Under the pieces are notes generated by a model. That model worked only from the letters and a program-made list of their open reading frames with translations. It was not told the origin of the DNA and searched no databases. From Rhyzopertha dominica (taxonomy: Eukaryota > Arthropoda > Insecta > Coleoptera > Bostrichidae), in NCBI GenBank assembly GCA_025024175.1, contig QCXZ01000064.1, forward strand, positions 48,567,325-48,631,324: a stretch of DNA of 64,000 nt, read 5' to 3'. This document shows positions 10,346 through 21,879 of the stretch, one piece after another (the first letter of the stretch is position 1; every line of letters starts with the position of its first letter). Position numbers and translations under genes: made by a program.

Positions 10346-12798
10346 TAAATATGTTAAAAGAACGTGACAGTTCGCGAATTTGACGGAACACCTCGCTTGA
10401 CATGGATGTATAAACGAGGGGATACCGCATCTTATTAACAGAAAGCGCATTGTTGTGAAGCCAACATCTGAATGGCGTGAGTTAGCGCAATAACAAACTT
10501 TGTTTTCCACCCGCGGCATTGGCGTGCCGTAATTTGCATTCTGCAGTATGCTTCGGAAACCTAAGAATAATAGATAGGAAATAAATATTGTATAAATATG
10601 ATTTATGCACACATATAAAACTCATTTTTTTGTTATACACTTGTAAACAATTCATTATTCAGTAGTAGTGTTGTAAAATATCGGCATAAAGGCCTAATAA
10701 GCAATTTAAATACCGCACGCCTATGAATCTTAACATTAAATACTACTTGGGTGTTACATACCTGTGAAATGAAACATTGGGTTAACGTATATCAATCTTT
10801 CTGCACATTTGACAATGCCTGATCATCTTATCACTGCTACCGTTAACAATTATATGGAAATCATTCCCTGCGTCTTGCACATCATAAAACCAAATAAAAA
10901 CAAACACGCAAACGCCCAAATGGTGTGCGACCGTGAACATGAAGCTTAGTCATTGTACATACACAACTGGTCAACTGGAAGATCCAATGTTTTCTACAAA
11001 TAAACGCTTAGACTGTGATCACATGTTGGCATCAGTTTAGAATGTGAAAAGCTGCATCCCGTCTTTTATACATCCATGGTATTTGAGGCAGTAGACTAGG
11101 TGAGTCTAATATAGTTTAATTATGTACTAGTTGCACGAAACCTTTAACGTTTGTGATGACGTAAGTGTTTTAGAGGTTAGAAGCAACTGTTCAGAGACAG
11201 AGATGAAGCTTAAATTACGCGTTCACTAAATACATAGTGCTTATAAATTGTTTTCTTACGCAACGAATAAATGAAAAAGAAATGTTTTATATTCTCTTAA
11301 TAAAATTCATAGCATGCGGGTTAGGTCCCGTTGTTTGCGCCTTAGGATACTGAGTTGGTCTTTTTAAAACAAGTAGCACTAGAAAGGTCCACTGAAATTA
11401 ATTAACTGCTCCATTATTCCCCAGCAATATTAAATTCACGCCCCAAATGCTTTTCCCGAGCTATATTTAAGTAAGACAAAGGATATCTGTGAGTATAAGT
11501 CTAAATGACGCGGCCCGAATACTTGCCCCTTTTGTATTCCTTTTTATCCTTGAAAACATTGCTCTGGAACTTTGCCCCTGTTTCAAACTAAAAATATGAC
11601 CGAAAGCACTCTCAAGTTCCGACAATAGGAAAGTAAGAAAAGCACATTTAATCAAGAACGGTATTGTTGGCAAACGTGAAGAACCTGAGCATTATTTATA
11701 TTTGCTGCAGCATAGCCATTTTATCAGATCATATTTTCCCGCCTACCTGTTGTAAGCAGACGCATAAAGCTATTTATTTACACAAAGCATAGTTTCACCA
11801 TTCCACGGCAAAAACAATTGCTAATATCAGCCCACATGCTGCAGCCATCATTCAGGAAATTAAGGCATAATTAAAAAAGCAACAAACCAATAGTAAGGTA
11901 GGTACCAGGTGCATCCGATACTGTTTTACTTTAATTGTTTCTCAATTTTATTAAAACATTTCTTACACCTTCACAGCATAATTGTCCATTGTTTGCAACA
12001 GTTACTTTCAAGTCTGATACTGATTTATCCTTGTTATCTATAAGCCAGTCCTTGCGAGATGTCCTACGTGTAGCAGCCCCAGAATTTTTATGTACCAGCT
12101 GTTATTGTTTGTAGAAACACCGGGAGGACTTTTGGATAAACATAAACCTACTGATTGACATAGCTCTCCATGGAGCCAAAGTTTTCTAGTCGCAATGAAC
12201 ACATTTTTCTTAACTAGATGAACTCTTCTGTCCAAACCTTCATCTTTAAATGCTTTCTCAAGGTTCTAATATGCAACTAACAATAAAGCAGTCACATTTT
12301 TTAAATGTCTTCAAAGAAATACCGCACACAACGAATTGAAATTCACAACTACACTAAACGTATATGTCCATAACCAATTGTTGGTGTAATATGAATTTAG
12401 TTTAGAAATAGTAGTTTTAATCTTTAGCTATCTTTACACCTGTGCAAGGCAACTTTCTTAGCCTTAACTTTTCAGTTGTATACTATAACTATTATTCACT
12501 ACAAATCTCTTCACATGTGGTAACGTATGTGATAAATCAAATAACACGTGTTTATTTGTTTAGCACGTTTTATCGAAAATACTCCGTGCTGGGATACTCT
12601 GTATAAAGAAAATGATTCGAGCACAGAGCTTGATCGCAATTGGATTTAAAATTAATACTTTTAAAGTGAAAGCTTTAACTAACCCATTACAAACAGTAAA
12701 CTGCATGAAACCAGATCCGCCAAAGTGTAATTACAAGAAGGGTAGTGTAGTCAACTCACACCGCCCGGTTCCTTATTACACGAAATATATGACAATAT
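10346..12798. other. No recognisable gene (10.3-12.8 kb)
   Basis: AT-rich sequence with only short open frames (under 90 codons) on both strands, none with a domain I recognise. I see no clear repeat here. Confidence 0.5.
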
Positions 12799-13000
12799 AA
12801 GTAAGAATATAGATGGCAATGCCATCTGTCAGCATTGCACTGACATGATGACAAAGCCACCTAGCTGCCTTAACGGGTACTACTTCCTAAAGAAAGTGAC
12901 CTATAGCCCGACAAGTAGTACCCGTTAAGGCAGCTAGGTGGCTTTGTCATCATGTCAGTGTAATGCTGACAGATGGCATTGCCATCCTAAATTCTTACTT
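12799..13000. repeat. Long hairpin, 87-bp arms
   Basis: The 5' arm 12799-12885 and the 3' arm 12913-13000 are near-perfect reverse complements around a 27-nt loop. The arms include aagtaagaat...ggcaatgccat and the inner tract cttaacgggtactactt. In copies A and B the same position holds only the outer 34 bp of each arm. The inner part was therefore gained here or lost there. Confidence 0.9.
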
Positions 13001-13020
13001 ACATCATACCATTGCTTTGG

Positions 13021-13028
13021 TATATAAG
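13021..13028 (+). promoter_or_regulatory. TATATAAG box upstream of hammerhead
   Basis: TATATAAG lies 10 bp upstream of the first base of ribozyme stem I. The same octamer in the same position occurs in copies A and B (minus strand) and at about 47996 in the related block. Conservation of spacing suggests a Pol II core promoter that starts transcripts near the ribozyme. Confidence 0.45.
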
Positions 13029-13038
13029 TAAAACCAGT

Positions 13039-13148
13039 TCTATGCCGTGCTGTCTACACTAGACCTAAACTGCACTGATGAGCTGTAATGACAGCGAATT
13101 AGATAGATCTATCTGCAGTTGGTTGAGGTGTAGGCAGCACAGCATAGA
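13039..13148 (+). ncRNA. Hammerhead ribozyme, type I, near-complete
   Basis: The core CTGATGA lies at 13075-13081. Stem II is GCTGT (13082-13086)/ACAGC (13091-13095) with tetraloop AATG. GAA follows at 13096-13098. Stem III is 5 bp around the loop TAGA (13104-13107). H17 is the C at 13113, so cleavage is predicted between 13113 and 13114. Stem I is exactly contiguous with the core: AACTGCA (13068-13074) pairs with TGCAGTT (13114-13120), then extends with few mismatches to 13039/13148. The open end is stem I, hence type I. The only core deviation is T at 13099 where GAAA expects A. Copies A and B keep that A. Confidence 0.85.
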
Positions 13149-13677
13149 CATGCATTTTAATATATGACAATATGTTTATGAATTATAAATTAATTAACAT
13201 ACAAGATTCATCCTTCTGCTTACAAACAATTTAATTGTTCTGGATCGTCCAAATTAAAGACTTCGAAGGACCATTTTACGTATTGTATATTTTTGTTTAA
13301 CCAACACATTACAAACAATTGGTTACTGGATAACGTGCATCTTTAGTCGTGAAAACCATGCATAATAGAACTTACAGTTTTCTTCAAAGCCCTCTATCGC
13401 TAGAAACCTCCAACCTTATGAGTTGGCGGTGGCGCGAAAATTCAAATAGGTATACAAAATGTATTAAACTTGTACATTAATATTTAATTTTTATTAAAGC
13501 TTAGTTAACAAAATATATAACCTTGTATAAAGCTATTTTTAACAAATCAATGGACATAACAACTATAATCTCTAGAAGTAATATTTTACAGACATTAAAG
13601 GTACTCTATTATTTTTATTTTTTATTTTATAGCCATATCTATGCAATTTAATAGCAATTGCTAATTTTACACAACCT

Positions 13678-13683
13678 TTTATT
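13678..13683 (-). terminator. Polyadenylation signal of the P450 gene
   Basis: AATAAA on the minus strand, about 190 bp past the stop codon at 13872-13874. It is the first clear signal downstream and fits a normal 3' UTR. Confidence 0.5.
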
Positions 13684-13871
13684 CAGAGATTGATTACCAT
13701 GTTAATCTTCATAGTTTTTACAATAATCCATTTTTGTATAATTAATGAGTTTAGACGTTCGGCCAAGAGCGAATAATCAAATCCGTGGCCTTTTTACCCA
13801 AAAACTTCATGTTATCATAGGCTATATAGGTAAATCACATTGTTTCCTTCATCTACGCATTAGTAACCAAA

Positions 13872-16800
13872 TTATAGCGTTTTCACTACAAGGGGAATGT
13901 CCCTTTTCGGTGTCAAGAATATACTTTTACTACTATATTTAACTTGTTTGGGTGTATTTTCGCAAGCCTCAAAACGAAATCCCTTTAACACATGCACTAG
14001 AGCCAGTTTTGCGCATTTCCAAGCAAATCTTTCTCCTAAATAAGAAATTTTATTAAAAATTTCATGAAAGCAATATTAGCTGATATGCTTACCAATACAG
14101 TTCCTAGGTCCTATACCAAATGGCATATAGTATCCGGCATTTATGAGTGATCGTTTGGATTCTTCGCTAAAACGATTTGGGTCAAATTTTTGTGGGTTTG
14201 GGTAATACCTCTCATCGTAGTGCAGGCCCATTATGGATACGTATACTTGGGTATTAGCAGCCAGTGCTAAACCGGTTTTCTCGATCGTGTAAGGTTTTGT
14301 GTTATACCTGTTGATAATGGCAGCCACAGGATACTTGCGCAATACCTCTAAAGTAAAGAAATCAGTTCGATTGCGAATGATTATTGTGAAAGAGTTTTCT
14401 ACCACAAAGAACCATATCCAAGTATTTTAGGTCTTCTATGGCCTGGTAAATTAAGCCATTATGTTCCTTTTCAGCTTCATCGATCTGCTGCCTCAAATTT
14501 TCCTGAATGTCCGGGTGCAGAGCAAGTTCATAAAGAGCGAAAGTCATCGTAGATGCTACTGGTTCCATTCCGGCTGTGAAGAATGTTACTGCTTGAGCTA
14601 ACATCCTAGTATCATCTGTGGAAAATGATTATGTTGGTCACTATTACTGGGATGAAGCAAAATTTTATTTCTGCATAATATATCTGCTGATATAAAAAAT
14701 GATTTAACCGTATCTTTAAAGCTGATTACAAAAGGGTTACGATGCGAGACGGTTTTTGAGTGTACAATTATTGACAATGTGATCTGCTCGAAGGCGGGAG
14801 ATTATATTTACGGCTTTCTTGCACAAAACATATTGAATACAATTGAACATTAAAATCCGCTCACCTGAGCCGCCTATAGCTTCAATTTTCTAGTGTTTAT
14901 TCCATTTAGTTCTTCGACCTTAAATTTATATTTATATTTTTTAATTAAACTCTACTAATGTTTAATTTTTTGTTCGGTTTGCCGCAAACGGGTGTAGATA
15001 TTATTTCTGTTTAAGAATGGCCCAGACAGCGGAAATCTTATACTAAAACGTTTTGGGATTCAAAGCCTCCTGTAGTGTCTCATTTCTATTTCTTAAGTAC
15101 GATAATAAAATAATGTGTATGTCTACTGAAGTGCGAAATGAACATCTTTGATATTTACAATTTTGACTGTGTCTCTAACATTAGTTTTGAAGATAATACA
15201 TCTTCTATACTTTCAGCGACCTTTCTAATTTAACCCCCCCATAACTTTAGAATAAAGTGGGCCATTTTATCAATTCGTAAATTTAGATATGACAAGTGGT
15301 TTTCAATGGTCTCTTTTGCTATTTACATTTTTTTAATTTGGTTGCCACTTTTGGCGCTATCCCATATTTTGAGATAAACATAATATCACCTCCAAAATGA
15401 GTTCATATTCCAACATATTAGGTATTTGCATTTTATACAAATCCGTTTCAAATTTATGACATGCNACACACTATTATTACGTATGTAACATTTTCGAATC
15501 TTTATCTACTGCCATCTACAATTTTGACAATTACGCTTTTAAAATAATAGAAATGTGCACTACACAACTACTACTATTACTACTACTACTACTACATTGC
15601 AAACTGTTACTAGTTGCAGTAAATAGTGATAAAGCACTGTAAATAATTATTAGTCTGTAGTTTTAATACTTAGTGAAGATCATCTGCCTAGCGTACATAG
15701 TCGGAATTTTCGTATGAAGAGCTGAAAATGCAAAAAAATTTATAGAGTATCGGGATTCTACTAAAATTTAAATAACCGAGGTTTGACATATTATATTGAA
15801 TAATTATTTATGCGTAATACATGTTGACCTTCATATACTTACTTACGGATAAAATCAAAGATTTACTTGTATATAGAGGTCTATCATCCGATGAAAATTC
15901 GTGTAATATTTGTTCACGCACTGTTGTATTTGCGGATAAACCGTTTACATATAGCAAACAGTACCGAAAGCTTTCCAAGGCATTTCTACTAGCCAACTGA
16001 TCCTCACATGTCTTATGACAGATTCTAACAAAAACGGGTCATACCCGTATGTTGCTTAAAATGCAAAAGTTTTTATATATTCACAACGAGCTATTTAAAA
16101 AAAATATGTTCGAGTATGAAAGCGATACAAAGGAGAAAAACAAACGATAACACTTTTACCCCTTTATCTCAATAGTTTTTACATTTGTCATAAATTAAGA
16201 AATTTTAATAATGCTGAAAACCAGTAACCTGTTCTACCATGATTCTGTGTGAGCTCTCTTTTGTATTCGAACATTCTGTTAAAATGCTTACAATTATTGG
16301 CGCAATCCGTGCATTTCAAGAGTGATTCAAAAGGTATTTTCCCTATTCGCCAACTTTCGTTTCGCCAACTGTAAAATTTCTACTTGTTTTAGTGCTATTT
16401 CGCCAGCTCCAAGGGCAATCCCATTTAAAGATGTTGATTGGTTTCTAGTAATCTGTACAAGTAGGTTTACAAACAGGTATAATTCTGAATTGTTGAACTC
16501 CTAGTACCAAGAAAATGCAACAAGATTACAAATTCTTGTGTTACCTATTTACTTTAATTAGGTGCTGTGTTTATAAATCGGAAGTACCTAAGCAAAAGAT
16601 ATTCATTCATCTTTTGGACGAGTAAGGTTACATTAAAAACAACTGGGTTAAAACCATGGAAGAAATCGAATTTATTCAAACAAAACGAGGTCAGCCTTTG
16701 ATTCTATGTTCTGAATGTAGGCTAGTGCTTTCGAAAAAATAAGTTAAAAATTGTACGATACGTTGGAGGTGCAATGATAGGAAGTGCAGAAAGTCTCGTG

Positions 16801-19463
16801 ACCAATGAAGAGAAAAAAATAGTGCCGGAGAAACAGCACACCTGCAACTCCAAGTGTGCTAAAAATAAAGTAGCGAAGAAACTGTTTGTATGCAAAAAGA
16901 ATGTGAGAGAAGAACACCTACTAGTTGGACAAATATCCGAACAGACGAATATGCCTTTAATGGATGCTCGACATCAGTTTGTTACCGATATGCCTTCTTT
17001 GGATCGTGTGAAGTTTACACTTTATCGGCAAAGGAATATTGCAATCAATGTTACGAGCTTTCGGTGCAGAAGTGAAATTCTGTTACTAAATCATCGTACC
17101 GACAATTTTTTTTATTTGTGAACGTCGGTGGCGAAGATAGAATTTTTGCATTTGCTAGTGAGGAAGCAAGACAGCTGTTAGTGACTACGTCTGATTATTT
17201 TGCAGACGGCATATTTAAAAGTTGCTGTCAAAATTTTGATCAACTTTACACTATACACGGTGACATCGGGAGTAATGTTGACGTTCGAACATCATTCCTT
17301 TAATCTATGCAGTATTGCCAAACAAAAGCGAAAAAACATATAGACGATTGTTTGACGAAATCAAACTACGCTTACCATTTTGGCAACCAAAAATATTTAA
17401 AAATTCGACCAATTTATGTCAAAAGATTGCTATAATTATTATAACAAACGAAAAACCGGCGCAAAAGTGTTGCTTTACTGAATGCTTGTTACCATTAGGC
17501 GTCATTACTAAAGAAAAAAGAGGCACTTGGGCTGCCAAATAATTATCAGAGAGAAAATGTGTAACTTCAAATGTCAAATTTACTCCTATTCGAGTAAATA
17601 AGGAAGATAGTTTGTCGTCAACTTTTTTTGTTCTCAAGACGGAAAGCTACCGTTTTCCTTGATCCGCAACGCTCGACATTGGGGTGGTGAATACTTTGGT
17701 TCTAAGAAGCAATCTCATTACTTATTCTATACAATAAGTAAGTGTGACGATACTCTTAATCAGATCCGCGCGGCGTACGGATCTAGTCGGTGTGCGATTG
17801 CGCGAGAAGTGTGGAAGTCATAGTGGCCCGCGCGTTGAATAACGTTGAATGTCATTTTCATATTTTTTTGCATTTTAGTTTTTCTCAAGTGTTCAATGTT
17901 CATGTATAGTAGAAGTTTTTTTGGTTTCCATTAAAATCGTTGTCAACTGACAGTGTTTGACATTCCGTGAAAACCCCCCGTTACATAAGTTATCTATATT
18001 GTCGTACAGTTGGCGAAACGCAACTCATCCAGGCTACCTGCTGAATACGGATGGCAAAACGAGAAAGTTTGCGAAACGGGAGTGGGCGAATCGGCACTAA
18101 ATAATTCAAAAGGGTCGCATTGTTGTGAAGAACTGCGACCGCTTATCACGAGAAGACATCTACTATTTGATTTGGTCTATATGCACTCCCTGAGGAACTA
18201 TAATAACCGTGGTGAAGCAATACCTACAGCAATATATTGTTGTTGCTTTTCTTGTTCTGCGTAAACCAAATATCATCAAAACTTGATGTGACACAAGAGG
18301 TACAGTATAAGTACTTCCTCGTCTGATAGTATCATCTTTCTAAGAGTTTTGACATTGTAAAGAAGTAATAATTAAATGCATGTATATACAATGATTGCTA
18401 TTATATTATTATCATATTACCTATATATAGATACTATTATGTTATACATATGCTATTATAGCTTTTGAGTGTTGTTTAGGTCTAATGTAACGTGGCAAAG
18501 AACTGTTTTTGCCTATAAACCAAAGGATTAGTATGATGTCACTAATATTAAGTAATGAAATAAACGAAACGTACGATGCTTTTAAATTACTAATTGCTTA
18601 AAGTGCTCACCAAGTTTGCACGAATCGTCGACTTTTTCACTCTTTCTTGCTTCAATTAACAAGTCCACTAAATCAGATCGACCTGCTTGGGTTTTCTGTC
18701 TTTCTTCGACAACAGTCCAAAATACCTCTCTGAAGAATTTAATCGCAATTGGATCGAGAAATTTCAGTTTGAAGATTTTCACTAGAAATGGAGCAAACAG
18801 ATATGCCGTGGTGGATACCCCTCTCTCAAAGGTAGTTGCAAACATCCTCTTTCCTGCGTCATAGAACTCCGAGTTCTCCAGGTTGAAGCTATTAGCGTCA
18901 ATTCCGAATGCACAGGAAGCGACGGCATTCGTGGTGAACCGACGGCACACGTCATTTGTTTGTATGACTTTTCCGTTGTTCCTTCTTAAAAATTGATCGA
19001 GCTGTTCTCCACACTTACTTATTAAAGGGACCATAAGTTTGATCTTGCCAGAACTAAAAGCCGGTGTAATCTTTGAACGTAAAGTTTTCCAAACGGACCC
19101 CTTGGCTGTGAAAATAGTATTTGCACTAACGGGGTCGATGTTTTCATCGAAGAAACCAGACCTGTTAGGGAAGTAATTAAAATCCTTGATCATCACTTGT
19201 TTGATGATTTCAGGGTCTTTTAGGATCAGGCACGGAGAGTTGAAAACATATGCCCCGAAATAAGGGGCATCAAATTTTCTGTAGAGATTTGCGAACAGAG
19301 CATTTATGTTCGTTTTACCTTGCAACAAGGGCAGCATGTTCCCAATGAGAGGTAAAGGTTTCTCATATCGTACGCTCTTCTTTTTCCAGTAATCATTATT
19401 TCTATCTGCCAGATAGTAAACAAATGTCAGAGTCAGCACTACAAATACCAGAAGATAAAACAT
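13872..19463 (-). CDS. Cytochrome P450, clan 3 (CYP6/CYP9-like), four exons
   Basis: Exons on the minus strand are 19463-18611, 14615-14403, 14347-14093 and 14035-13872. All introns are GT-AG and phase 1 (3995, 55 and 57 bp). They join in frame to 1485 bp, 494 residues plus TAA, a normal microsomal P450 length. Seen in the protein: an N-terminal membrane anchor (residues 1-20), a helix C WxxxR (W125, R129), an I-helix segment AGMEP (299-303), ExxR (E356-R359, split by intron 2), a PxxF..NRF motif, and the heme loop PFGIGPRNCIG with Cys439, split by intron 3. P450s of this group are ER monooxygenases of xenobiotics or endogenous substrates. The substrate cannot be read from sequence. The I-helix Thr of the usual AGxET is Pro303. 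The first intron holds a dead MULE transposase. CYP6 versus CYP9 is not settled. Confidence 0.92.
16655..17700 (+). pseudogene. MULE-like (FLYWCH/MULE) transposase, degenerate
   Basis: A frame opening MEEIEFIQTKRGQP at 16655 leads into a FLYWCH-like segment (RWRC) and then a region open from 16774 to 17121 on shifted frames. At 17118-17303 the MULE core is recognisable: FAxEEARxLL, the first catalytic Asp in DYFADGIFKSCCQNFDQLY, and IHGDIGSNV. The next frame (17315 on) continues LPNKSEKTYRRLF with the expected Trp-Pro stretch. At least three frameshifts or stops occur, and the second catalytic Asp region is lost. It lies in P450 intron 1, antisense to the gene. Confidence 0.7.
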
Positions 19464-19528
19464 TGTGCACTTCTATAATCACCGTTGTTGTCTAAGGTGG
19501 AACGGCCAACGTTTCTCACGCAGTGTAT

Positions 19529-19540
19529 CTTGATATAAAC
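19529..19540 (-). promoter_or_regulatory. Candidate TATA element of the P450 gene
   Basis: The minus strand reads gtttatatcaag about 70 bp upstream of the ATG at 19463. The transcript would start near 19510, giving a short 5' UTR. No initiator consensus is obvious, so this is a position-based guess. Confidence 0.35.
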
Positions 19541-19686
19541 GATCTGAAATTCAGACAAAAAAGATATAAGTGTGCATCTGGTTACAAAGAATTTTTTTAT
19601 TTATTCTAGGTAGAGTTTTTGTAGTATTAGAAACTATCCTGTGTGGATTTACAATTTTAGTATTTAGTTTAGTAACTTCTAGCTTT

Positions 19687-19765
19687 GGCCGCGAATCGAA
19701 CTCGGGCGCCTGGAATGGCGCCCCAACGTGCATACCACTACACTATCAACGTACAAGTGACAATC
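19687..19765 (-). repeat. tRNA-like SINE head upstream of the P450 gene
   Basis: On the minus strand there is an A-box-like TAGTGTAGTGGTATG (19745-19731) and a B-box-like GAGTTCGATTC (about 19703-19693). The module is bracketed by an 11-bp inverted repeat, agctttggccg (19681) and cggccaaagct (19774). It does not fold into a standard cloverleaf that I can complete, so it is probably a tRNA-derived SINE head or a tRNA pseudogene. It lies 0.2 kb upstream of the P450 start codon. Confidence 0.45.
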
Positions 19766-19799
19766 GGCCAAAGCTTGAACAAGCCTTCTTCACCATTTA

Positions 19800-21870
19800 A
19801 AATATACGTATATTACTTCACACAGGCGTTAAAATCCATTTAAGTTTATTTGAAGTGTGATTTTTCATGAACGATGATGATCTTATTCTTAACCACATAG
19901 TTCGTGGTGTAGTCATGCCTTTTTTCTATGTGTCGGTTCCGATATACTTAACCATTATCACCTGCATTTAACAAAAGAAAAAATATTATTATAGTCTTCC
20001 CATTGACTTTGTCCGGTGTTTATTCTATACTTTTATTTCTTTCGCAGTTTCTGTTCAAGCCAAATTTGTGACGGAGGGACACATTTATTATGAAGTCATT
20101 ATTTCAGCCCATTATGCATGTAAATAGTGAGCAACCACTTTGCAGTTATACTCTACTGTCCAGTTTGGTTCCTCTCACTTTCGATTGTAGCCATTATATC
20201 CGGCGTAATTAAGCTTATCGCATAAAACGCTTTCCAGATTTTCATTGTAGTTCTTAAATTTTTCTTTTTTTTTTGTTGAACCTAACTGTCGTAGAAGTTA
20301 CTTAAGAAACAAACATCAAAACGTGTATTTTAGAGCACTTTTTTATAAAATCTTTATGTAGCAAACTCATGCATTTTAATTATCGATAGTACACTCCGTA
20401 CTTACTTTCGCTATCTCTTTTCGTTATTTTCCGTGTAATTTACACAAGAAAACCAAACCTCCTTTGTTACTTCGCTATAAAAACTTGCCTTATAGATACG
20501 AAGACATATTCGGTTATCCACTTCTTTCTCCAATTTATTATAACGTGATTTAGATGACATTGATTGTTATAAACTTGACTGTTAAACATTTGCATTTGTT
20601 TTGTGGTACTTTTGGTTCCGATTGTGTTTCTTACTGCTACATTCCGTCTGCACTTTGCAATCAGGAACCCATAAACACATCCCGACAAATTAACTACAAT
20701 TGCATCAATCAGTTACAGTTTTAATATATATACAGTTTATTAATTATGTGACTATTCATAAATACACTATGCCCGAGCAACAGTCAGTAAATGCAGTATA
20801 GAGCAGCAGAAAGGCTGTCAAAATACACTTTTTGATTTTTAAGCTGAATGGTTTGGAAAGTGCAATATTCGGAATTATTTAAATAACTTGACAGCAAGCA
20901 GATTGATTTATCAGGTAGCCCTAGTTATCGCTTCCATTTAACGGTCATTTTCATAGACTCAAGTCGAGTCCCAAACTATACTGAGTTCAGATATGCAAAA
21001 ATTTGTCCGCCTGTTGTAAAAATCTGTTTCCTTGTCTGTCGATTTAATAATTTCGGGAACATCACCCAAGCAGAACAAAAATTATTGAGGAAGGGTTCAA
21101 AGTTTAATCTATATTTTTTATTAGTCTCAAAAAGAAAGAACTTGAAATATTAGGCATAAATTAGTCAAAGTAACAAACAAAGATACGAAAAGCGACAAAT
21201 ACACCGTGTTCAAATATGTTTCCAAATAAATACAAAAAAAAATCGCCAATTATATGAAGGATCGAATTTTCTAAATGTAATTAGTAAAAAGCATAAAGTA
21301 GAAGTGTGCAGATAATTCATTGACTATACGTAAAGCGCTGTCGCTCTGAAAACAGATGAGAACCAAACGGAACTAAATAATTTATTAGATTCAAACACCA
21401 TCTCTAAATTTAATTCAGATCACACATGACAATTCCAAAAAGACGTACCTAACATTTTAAATTCTTCAAAGTACTTAATATTAAGGACAAAAGAAATACA
21501 AATTAAGAAAGTGCTACATCTAGACGGCCTACTAAAAATTCAAAGGTGGAATACGTTTGAGAACAATCGTTCCCTACATTGAAGCTCCATCGTATATATA
21601 AATTATGCAAATTCGCCATAAATTCAATGCTATTTCAATCAATTTGACAAATACGCAAAAGAAATTTTCTAGTCCAGTAGGCTATTGATAATTCCAAGAT
21701 TATAAAGTCGATCTTAAACCAAAGCCAGAGATTTTTTCTACTAAATTTTACAACCTCTTTAAAAATAAGGAGTGTGCACAAATTTCTGCATATCTGAGTT
21801 CAGTATAGTTTTTTTTTTTAAAGTGACCATTGTATCGAAACAATTAAGTTAATTATTTTTGATTGTTGTT
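19800..21870. other. No recognisable gene (19.8-21.9 kb)
   Basis: AT-rich sequence. The only open frames over 60 codons (for example 20467-20688 minus) have no recognisable domain. I see no strong repeat structure. Confidence 0.45.
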
Positions 21871-21879
21871 TGTCGGATA

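Larger units (their letters stand above)
12799..13158 (+). mobile_element. Hammerhead-ribozyme element (retrozyme/Penelope-LTR-like), best copy
   Basis: A 360-bp element flanked by a perfect 15-bp direct repeat, aatatatgacaatat, at 12784-12798 and again just after 13158. Its order is a long hairpin (12799-13000), a TATATAAG box (13021), a hammerhead ribozyme (13039-13148) and a short tail ending gcatttt. The same order, with a shorter hairpin, is found on the minus strand at 192-408 and 24332-24548, flanked by different direct repeats. The differing 11-15 bp flanks suggest independent retro-insertion of one short family. No protein is encoded. Known families combining this ribozyme type with short non-coding bodies are retrozymes and Penelope terminal repeats. 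The assignment between the two is inference. Confidence 0.75.
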
